This document shows, piece by piece, positions 53,183-58,401 of a stretch of DNA of 58,401 bases. This stretch comes from Chitinivibrionales bacterium (GTDB taxonomy: Bacteria > Fibrobacterota > Chitinivibrionia > Chitinivibrionales > WJKA01), in contig WJLW01000013.1 in the NCBI GenBank assembly GCA_014728295.1, positions 1 through 58,401 on the forward strand, given 5' to 3'. The number at the start of each line of letters is the position of its first letter. Position 1 is the first letter of the stretch. The notes beneath the pieces were generated by a model. It made no database searches, had not been told where the DNA came from, and worked only from the letters and a program-made list of their open reading frames with translations. Position numbers and translations under genes: made by a program.

Positions 53183-53587
53183 ATGAGTGCCAAAACTTCC
53201 ATCACCAGAGGAATAAGCATTGCGGTACGCCATCCGCAGATCGGAGCCGAGCTGCTGGCACGTTCTTATGCCCACAAACTCAACCAGGCGCCGTGGTTCG
53301 ATCGCAAAATGAAAATAGAGCTCTCGTTGCTGGTGCTGGGATCATGCCTGGGCGGGAGAACGGAGCCGAAAGTCGGCAAACGGCTGTTCAAGCGGGTCAA
53401 AAAGAGACCGCTTGAATTCGGCATCAGGTATCTGAAAAGAGATTCATATCATGGCCTGCGCATGCTGGCAGCGCTGCTGATGGATGAGTTGCGCAACAAT
53501 CAACACCTCTCAAACAGCGAAATTGTGGAGTTCAGCAGGATTTTAATCAGGGAGTTCCTGCCGGATATCGAGCTGGTGGAAGATTAA
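53183..53587 (+). CDS. Unrecognised small protein
   Basis: This frame gives a 134-residue protein from the ATG at 53183, with a basic, helical composition (AVRHPQIGAELLARSYAHKL, GKRLFKRVKKRPLEFGIRYL, LSNSEIVEFSRILIREFLPD). I do not recognise a family. The frame is open well upstream, back to 52892, but the upstream part overlaps ricT and is less protein-like except for LRADSPASIIYINPVVIFD, so a longer protein from an internal GTG is possible. It is divergent to ricT. Confidence 0.5.
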   Translation: MSAKTSITRGISIAVRHPQIGAELLARSYAHKLNQAPWFDRKMKIELSLLVLGSCLGGRTEPKVGKRLFKRVKKRPLEFGIRYLKRDSYHGLRMLAALLMDELRNNQHLSNSEIVEFSRILIREFLPDIELVED

Positions 53588-53769
53588 TTTTCGTTTGTGC
53601 ACCGATTCGCCGGCATGCGAAAAATTGCCGGATGCTGCGAACGCCACTGCGCAGCATAACGCTTTATCCAGAGCCGTGCAGCGACATTCTCCGAGATGCT
53701 GCGACGGCATTTGTGAATCAACTCCTCCCGGTATTGCCTGATCTCTTTAATTTGTACATGGTTGTCCAT
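53584..53769 (-). CDS. Possible 61-residue basic protein
   Basis: An ATG at 53769, with GAGGACAGG just upstream, opens a 61-codon frame with helical, basic content (MDNHVQIKEIRQYREELIHK, VAARLWIKRYAAQWRSQHP). I know no family. It is convergent with the 53183 gene, with the stops overlapping by four bases. It could be real or a relic. Confidence 0.35.
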   Translation of the reverse strand: MDNHVQIKEIRQYREELIHKCRRSISENVAARLWIKRYAAQWRSQHPAIFRMPANRCTNEN

Positions 53770-53916
53770 AAGCCTGTCCTCACGGATTCCATTGAGTATA
53801 TCGGCAGATACTATCAACCTGTTGAGTCGGTGTCAGATTTAACAAATTTAAACTGCAAAAATATGTCGAAATTTTGCAAGGGCGGCAGCAGATACGTCGA
53901 ATAGTGCGTAAGGAAT

Positions 53917-53932
53917 CCGGGCCCAGCCCGGG
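53917..53932. repeat. GC-rich hairpin
   Basis: CCGGGC-CCA-GCCCGG forms a six-base-pair stem at the left edge of the decayed region. No T tract follows on either strand. Confidence 0.3.
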
Positions 53933-53943
53933 AGCGGGAATAT

Positions 53944-54179
53944 TTTGAGGCCCTGATTCATTACAACAAGGCCAAATCCGACAGTCAGGCCAAAAGCACA
54001 GCCTTTGAAAAACTGATATCACTTGCCGCGGCTGACCGCCCTGCCCGACAGTATCGGAGCACTCTCCAGCCTGACCATGCTGCAGGTCGGCAAAAACCAA
54101 CGGACCCGGCTCCCCGAATCGATCGGCCGGCTTGACAATCTTGAAAATCTCTCCATTTGGACCAATCCCATCAAGAAGC
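53944..54179 (+). pseudogene. Relic of a TPR/LRR protein
   Basis: In one frame EALIHYNKAKSDSQAKSTAF reads like a TPR helix pair (about 53952-54025). In another frame, from about 54030, TALPDSIGALSSLTMLQVGK and TRLPESIGRLDNLENLSIW are two LRRs of the same LPxSIGxL subtype as the 46805 gene. The two pieces are out of frame, lack a start and are followed by random sequence, so this is decayed coding DNA. Confidence 0.65.
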
Positions 54180-54203
54180 GACAGGAATTTAGGCAATCAG
54201 GCT

Positions 54204-54446
54204 CTAGCGCAAAAACATCTGCCTGTGCATTGCGAGCCCATCTGGACTGATCAGCGAAACGAAATAGAGCCCGGTTGACAGATTATTCAATTTTATAACA
54301 TGCAGGCCTTGCTGCGAAAGCGGCATTCTCACGCGCAGGCGGCCATTGCTTTCCCAGATTGCCACCGTGTATGCAGCCTGGATGTGAACTTCCGCTTTAT
54401 CCGATGGTTTATCATCCGGCGCACGTTCAAAATTGTTCAGTGTGCC
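54204..54446 (-). pseudogene. Stranded C-terminal sorting-like domain
   Basis: A frame without a start, opening right after a stop at 54449, encodes VAIWESNGRLRVRMPLSQQG and LNNLSTGLYFVSLISPDGLA and ends in FLR. This is the same kind of FlgD-like C-terminal module as in the other secreted proteins. The rest of its gene is missing. It lies directly behind an intact module of the neighbouring 54451 gene and in a different frame. Confidence 0.65.
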
Positions 54447-54450
54447 TCAG

Positions 54451-55112
54451 CTATTTTGCCGGTGCTGGCATTGTGAAAACCATAAACTGATCATCTTTTG
54501 CAATCTGAATCACGGCAAATTTGCCCGATGGGATCAAGGTGTTGAGATTCACTGTTTTCGGGCCGTACAGCGTGTAGGCACCTGCTTTGGAGCCGTTGAT
54601 ATCAAATATGCTGATCTGCTGCTTGCCCTGCCAGGGAAGAAGCATGCGCAGTTGGCCATTAGCCGAGGTGCGAATCAGATTATCCGGCGCGAGCTTTATC
54701 GCTTTTCTTCCGATGGTGCCAACTGATGTGAGCCGCGGATCGTTAGGGTCTTCCGTTATTGAAAAAAGGCCGCTGTAATGCTCAGCGTCGCTATTGTACT
54801 CATGCACGCCAACAGTGACTTCATCGCTTGTTATTGCAGGAAGCTCCCAGGGATAATTGTTCCAGGTCGTATCTGAAACATGTATGCCATCGGTATTAAT
54901 GGCGTAGAGATCAGTTCCCGAATTTGGCGAGAAATCGATCCAGACAGCATCTACTGTCAGGTTTTCGCCGATCCATTTCAAATACACGGTATCGCCGGCA
55001 AGAAACACTTCGCCGCCCTTAGGATTAGTAACTTCTATGACCGGATCCTGTGCCTGCAAAGAGAGGGCAATCACTGCGAGGAAATGGCGCAGGCTGCTTT
55101 TTTTAAAAACAT
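54451..55112 (-). pseudogene. Secreted Kre9/KNH-like protein with a frameshift in its signal peptide
   Basis: The body of 207 residues from 55074 has a Kre9/KNH-like beta-sandwich (PKGGEVFLAGDTVYLKW, ITSDEVTVGVHEYNSDAEHY) and a C-terminal module ending the protein. The only good start is the ATG at 55112 (AAGGAAG upstream), but that frame stops after MFLKKAACAISSQ. Adding one A to the A7 run (55098-55104, coding strand) gives MFLKKSSLRHFLAVIALSLQ, a perfect signal peptide continuous with the body. The gene is either inactivated, phase-variable, rescued by slippage, or mis-sequenced at the homopolymer. Confidence 0.7.
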
Positions 55113-55275
55113 GTGCGCTTCCTTTCTTCAGAACGCTTGCAAAGCAGAGATTAATGCTTTAATCCCGTTTGCATAAAATGTGTAATATGTTCACAATTTT
55201 AAAATATGCAAATTTGTACAATAAAGACGATGCTATAAATAACAGAAATTGAATTTTATGTAAATAAGGATACTT
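55113..55275. other. AT-rich promoter-like region
   Basis: This stretch upstream of the 54451 gene is conspicuously AT-rich (for example around 55185-55265). TTGCAT and ATATTA spaced by 17 bases can be found on the minus strand at about 55188-55216, a plausible promoter for the secreted protein. No gene is seen. Confidence 0.3.
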
Positions 55276-55428
55276 CTATGAGAGCTTGCTGATTAAAAAT
55301 GGGACAGCATCTTCTGCGCGCAGAATCCGTCGGCCAAAATTCAGGGCTTTGAAACCTGCTTCTTTCAGTTTATCAATTCAAATGGCATGTCGGGGCATGG
55401 GGGAATTTCGCTGGTTCCAGCCGCCGAC
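55276..55428 (-). pseudogene. rsmE: Remnant of rsmE (16S rRNA m3U1498 methyltransferase) 3' end
   Basis: On the minus strand, from a stop at 55380 to the stop at 55276, the frame reads IDKLKEAGFKALNFGRRILR followed by AEDAVPFLISKLS. This matches the C-terminal LGxRILRxETA end of RsmE. Upstream, in the same frame but broken by the stop, GGW (about 55417) could be a worn GPEGGW motif. No start or body remains. It begins directly behind the GH130 stop codon. A 14-base palindrome TTCTGCGCGCAGAA (55312-55325) lies within it, probably by chance of the coding sequence. Confidence 0.65.
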
Positions 55429-55430
55429 AC

Positions 55431-56363
55431 TCAGGCGCCCGCCAGACAATACTCCACCAGATCCTCTATTGTTGTCTGCGCCAGGCACATACGGGTATCG
55501 GCGCCGGCATAATAGACATTCAATGTTCCATCGGGCATCTGCACTGCACCGCCGGTAAAAACAACATTGGGAGTCTGGCCCGCCACCTCATACTCTGCTT
55601 CCGCGGCGAGAATAAATGCCGGGGGCGCGGCAATCACCTTTGCGGGGTTCTCTAAGTCAAGTAGCACGGCGCCAAGATAATAATTTTCCGAAGAGCAGGT
55701 TTTTGATGTGGAGTGATAGATCTCAAGCCACCCTCTATCGGATTTGATCGGCACGCAGCCGGCGCCATTTTTATTATTACCCCAGGCAAAGCGGGGAAGG
55801 TCATGCACCGGCATGTGTCTGCCCCAAAACTCAAGATCGGGCGAGTAGCTCACCCACATGGAAATGCGCCCTCCCTGCGGGCGTTCCAGGCGACAGTACA
55901 ATCCATTAATCTTTTCGGGAAACAGAACTGCATTGCGATTGGCAGGCGGAGACATATACTGAAGCGGCTCGAACGTTTCAAAGTCTGTTGTTTTGCACAT
56001 GGCAAGCGTACACCCCCAGGTCGGCATCCATGCCGCATGGCAGCAGTAGTAACAGCCGTCAAATTCTGTAATTCGCATATCGAAACGCAATGCCGCACCG
56101 AAAATTTTCTCATACTCATTGAGAGGATAGTTGATCGGCACAGGATTGATTTTAAAATTAACACCATCTTCGCTGGTTGCTTTAACAAAATAGCTGGTTC
56201 GCTCACGGGTTTCCACGCGCAAAAGCAAAAGCACTTTGCCTTCAAACATAATTGCACCGGCATTCATCACCGTGTAGCAGGGAAACGGCATATCCTGAGG
56301 CGTAATTATTGGATTCGCTGTATGACGTTTCAGCGGCGAGGGCATTAATGCGCTGGGATTCAT
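55431..56363 (-). CDS. GH130-family beta-mannoside phosphorylase
   Basis: This 310-residue protein matches GH130 (4-O-beta-mannosyl-glucose phosphorylase, beta-1,4-mannooligosaccharide phosphorylase and relatives), a five-bladed propeller. Landmarks: VMNAGAIMFEGKVLLLLRVE, RFDMRITEFDGCYYCCHAAW with the catalytic-region aspartate, LFPEKINGLYCRLERPQG, GAGCVPIKSDRGWLEIYHST, and VYYAGADTRMCLAQTTIEDL. It splits beta-mannosides with phosphate to give mannose-1-phosphate; a hydrolase subfamily also exists. AGAAGGAGT precedes the ATG. No signal peptide. It is divergent to the paralogous regulator at 56524. Confidence 0.92.
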   Translation of the reverse strand: MNPSALMPSPLKRHTANPIITPQDMPFPCYTVMNAGAIMFEGKVLLLLRVETRERTSYFVKATSEDGVNFKINPVPINYPLNEYEKIFGAALRFDMRITEFDGCYYCCHAAWMPTWGCTLAMCKTTDFETFEPLQYMSPPANRNAVLFPEKINGLYCRLERPQGGRISMWVSYSPDLEFWGRHMPVHDLPRFAWGNNKNGAGCVPIKSDRGWLEIYHSTSKTCSSENYYLGAVLLDLENPAKVIAAPPAFILAAEAEYEVAGQTPNVVFTGGAVQMPDGTLNVYYAGADTRMCLAQTTIEDLVEYCLAGA

Positions 56364-56379
56364 AGCTGGACTCCTTCTG

Positions 56380-56431
56380 TTTGCAAAACAAAGGCGCTAG
56401 GGCTGCGTCGCAATATTCACTTTTTGCAAAA
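56380..56431. promoter_or_regulatory. Paired TTTGCAAA palindromes in the GH130/regulator intergenic region
   Basis: TTTGCAAA occurs at 56380-56387 and again at 56423-56430 (within TTTTGCAAAA at 56422-56431). The centres are 43 bases apart, about four helical turns, so both face the same side of the DNA. They are candidate operators for the adjacent regulator. No copy is seen at the first regulator's intergenic region. Confidence 0.4.
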
Positions 56432-56523
56432 TATACGCTTGCATAGCAAAAGGATATTTGTATTCTATGAAATAAGTGGCTATTTTATAGATTAGCATAC
56501 TTATTGCACGCGGGAGATTTTTC

Positions 56524-58089
56524 ATGAAAACCAGGCTTTCTTCAGCAGTGCGGAAAGCGCTGCACTATCTGCTCGAACATATTGGCTCCGGTGCATTTGG
56601 GGACGGCATGCCGATACCGATCATCACCGAACTGGCCTGTCGGGCGGAAGTATCGCGCGTTACCATGATCAAGGCCGTGGGGGTGCTTAAAAACGAAGGC
56701 ATCCTTGAGGGGCGGCAAGGCAAACGATTTGTTTTAAATGCTAAAAAATATCGCGCACACCCGGAATTTGCCATTGCTGCTATTGAGCACGGCGCCGGGC
56801 AGCGGGAAGAGCTTGGGCAGTATGGCTGGCAGCGGGTGTACAACCGCATGCAGCAGGATATTCTTTCGGGTGCTTTTTCTTCACGCCGCGTCCTGCCCGG
56901 ATTTAAAGAACTGCAGAGTCGCTATGGAGTAAGCTATCGCACTGTCAAGAAAGCCCTTATCGAGCTTAGTGCGAACGGAACGGTTACGCTTGACGGCAAA
57001 AAGCCAGTTATTGCGCCGCTGAGCCACCCGGATACGGCTGATAAAATATTCCTGATCGGCCATGCCGGTTCGCACAATCCACATTTGCTTGATTTGACAC
57101 TGCGCGAAGAGGCCTGCTTGCAGCTGATTGAAACCGAGTGTGCTAAATCAAATTTAAAGCTTGAAATTTTTGCTTTGCCCCGCTATGAAGGCGGCATGGA
57201 AGCAGCCTTGAGCGGGCTGCCCGTCGACGAGAGCATTGTGGGCTACATTATTTTTATCAGCAAAGCGCACAAAGCGCAGTTTGAAATGCTGAATATGCTT
57301 GTCCGGCGGAAAAAGCCGGTTGCGATTTTATACGAGCTGGGAGAGTGGTCGCTGCCGCGCAATATACTCTCAAGCGCCCGGGTGAAAATATTTTCTTCGG
57401 CCTTCTCCAACCGTGTCGGCCGGCAGGCGGCGCAATATCTGCTTGGACTGGAGCATAAAGCAATTGCCTACATTTCACCATTTCACGGCGGGGCCTGGTC
57501 GGTTCACAGACTTCAGGGATTGCGCGAGCTGTACGCTACGGCCGGCTATCCGCATGGTGTCAAAGAATGCATCTATGACGGATCAACCCGGTGGTCGGAC
57601 CTTATGTCGGCCAGCAATCATCGCTACCAGTCGCTTTCTATCTGGCCGGCATTGCAGGCCTGGAAACGACGGTTTCCCCGCGACCTGCATGAGTACCTGG
57701 ACACCGAAGGAATAGACAGAATCACCATGTGCTGCACAATTGCTGAGTTGCATCGTATCTCCGTGCAGCTATTTGAGAAAGCGCTCGCAATGAAAGAAAT
57801 CAGTGCCTGGGTATGCGCAAACGACGCGATTGCCATAATGGCAAACGATTACCTTGCAAGTATCGATATAGCAGTGCCCGAACAAATGTCGCTGCTTGGC
57901 TTTGACAATCAACCCTGCGCAATTCAGCGCCGGATCAGCACTTATGATTTCAATGTGCCGGCCGCCGCGCATTCCATCTTTGATTATGTTACACGACCGA
58001 ATCTCTTTGCCGAGCGAAATAAAAGGCAGCTTATAGAAATTGACGGCTTTATCATCGAACGCCACAGCACTGCGGCACGCGCAATGTGA
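56524..58089 (+). CDS. Tandem GntR-type winged-helix / LacI-like sensor regulator, second copy
   Basis: This 521-residue protein is a clear paralogue of the 33401 regulator. The first winged helix is at about 5-72 (IITELACRAEVSRVTMIKAV), the second at about 90-155 (LPGFKELQSRYGVSYRTVKK), and the LacI-like sensor fills the rest (AIAYISPFHGGAWSVHRLQG, AWVCANDAIAIMANDYL, VPEQMSLLGFDNQPCAIQRR). ATG is preceded by GCGGGAG. It is divergent to the GH130 gene and very probably controls it. The sensor parts of the two paralogues differ most around their middle, consistent with different sugar ligands. Confidence 0.87.
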   Translation: MKTRLSSAVRKALHYLLEHIGSGAFGDGMPIPIITELACRAEVSRVTMIKAVGVLKNEGILEGRQGKRFVLNAKKYRAHPEFAIAAIEHGAGQREELGQYGWQRVYNRMQQDILSGAFSSRRVLPGFKELQSRYGVSYRTVKKALIELSANGTVTLDGKKPVIAPLSHPDTADKIFLIGHAGSHNPHLLDLTLREEACLQLIETECAKSNLKLEIFALPRYEGGMEAALSGLPVDESIVGYIIFISKAHKAQFEMLNMLVRRKKPVAILYELGEWSLPRNILSSARVKIFSSAFSNRVGRQAAQYLLGLEHKAIAYISPFHGGAWSVHRLQGLRELYATAGYPHGVKECIYDGSTRWSDLMSASNHRYQSLSIWPALQAWKRRFPRDLHEYLDTEGIDRITMCCTIAELHRISVQLFEKALAMKEISAWVCANDAIAIMANDYLASIDIAVPEQMSLLGFDNQPCAIQRRISTYDFNVPAAAHSIFDYVTRPNLFAERNKRQLIEIDGFIIERHSTAARAM

Positions 58090-58104
58090 AAGTGGCCACA
58101 AAAT

Positions 58105-58401
58105 ATGGTCCAATGCTTTGCTGATTATGCCGGACAGATTGAAATCGATGGCTGTAAGATCGTGGTGAAATGTTTCGAAACTGTTGGCGAAACAGAGTAC
58201 CGAGATATAATCGGGCACCTGGATAGTTTACTGCCGCCCACCCCTCAGCGCCGTTATGGGCTGGATCGATGAACGCGATATCGCGTGGCTGATACAGCAT
58301 GCATCAAAGGGCTCACGGTTTATATTCAACCTGACGGGTGCGAAAACCGACGAGGGCAAGCGATGGTTTGAATCGATGCGCGGGTTGTCGGAAAGAATCA
58401 C
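58105..58401 (+). CDS. Unrecognised small gene at the right edge, apparently frameshifted
   Basis: A frame from the ATG at 58105 encodes MVQCFADYAGQIEIDGCKIV and continues to a stop at 58272. A second frame, open from about 58223 with an ATG at 58256, encodes MGWIDERDIAWLIQHASKGS and RFIFNLTGAKTDEGKRWFES and leaves the window. Both look protein-like and overlap, which suggests one gene with a single frameshift in the C-rich stretch near 58230-58245. Two overlapping small genes are also possible. I recognise no family. Confidence 0.35.

Noticed and set aside
1..58401. tRNA, rRNA, CRISPR arrays, prophage or insertion sequences
   Set aside because: I looked through all gaps for tRNA-like arms, tandem repeats, and transposase or integrase motifs and saw none. 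The island-like regions have no visible mobility gene.

Overview
The window looks like chromosomal DNA of a free-living Gram-negative bacterium. There are OmpA-type and lipoprotein genes, several secreted proteins with a shared FlgD-like (type-A sorting-like) C-terminal domain, an archaeal/eukaryal-type prolyl-tRNA synthetase, RicT, MtaB, a fused SpmA/SpmB protein and many carbohydrate-active enzymes. This mix would fit the Fibrobacterota/Chitinivibrionia or wider FCB group, but that placement is inference. I see no rRNA, tRNA, CRISPR array, integrase or transposase.

Layout. 1-2922 (minus): photolyase (cut by the window edge), rsmI, proS. 3203-6319 (plus): a compact NamZ / MurU-like / AmgK-like operon for N-acetylmuramic acid salvage. 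6426-11658: a small lipoprotein, an OmpA-family protein, Nudix hydrolase, SpmAB, and a membrane-anchored HEAT-repeat protein. 11695-15636 (plus): a tungsten/molybdopterin operon (tupA, tupB, tupC, a small CQLGCF protein, a ModE-like regulator, a short MoaA) preceded by a ModE-like inverted repeat. 15654-23959 (minus): plsC, dnaE, an XPB-like/WYL protein coupled to dnaE, a CNNM/CorC transporter and panE. 24531-27240: a Tat-exported histone-deacetylase-like hydrolase divergent from a beta-carbonic-anhydrase-like protein, then folE2.

27494-37838 is a sugar-catabolism region: GH94 phosphorylase, GH31 glycosidase, a tandem-winged-helix LacI-like regulator and a second GH31. It is bounded on the left by a truncated, frameshifted secreted-protein gene and on the right by a headless membrane-protein fragment. 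55276-58089 repeats the theme: a GH130 phosphorylase and a paralogous regulator, with the GH130 3' end touching a decayed rsmE tail. This recurrence of glycosidase-plus-regulator modules next to gene stumps is the most striking pattern in the window.

37863-49925 holds secreted and surface proteins (VIT/vWA, LRR, HEAT lipoprotein, small C-terminal-domain proteins), an esterase, a peroxiredoxin with a clear terminator, and polA with a dead proofreading site. 49941-53587 holds apbE, mtaB, a short ricT and an unknown gene. 53588-55430 is a gene graveyard with an LRR/TPR fragment, a lone C-terminal domain, a frameshifted secreted protein and the rsmE remnant. Three apparent frameshifts (near 28083, at 55098-55104 and near 58240) lie in or near short homopolymers, so sequencing error must be weighed against true decay.
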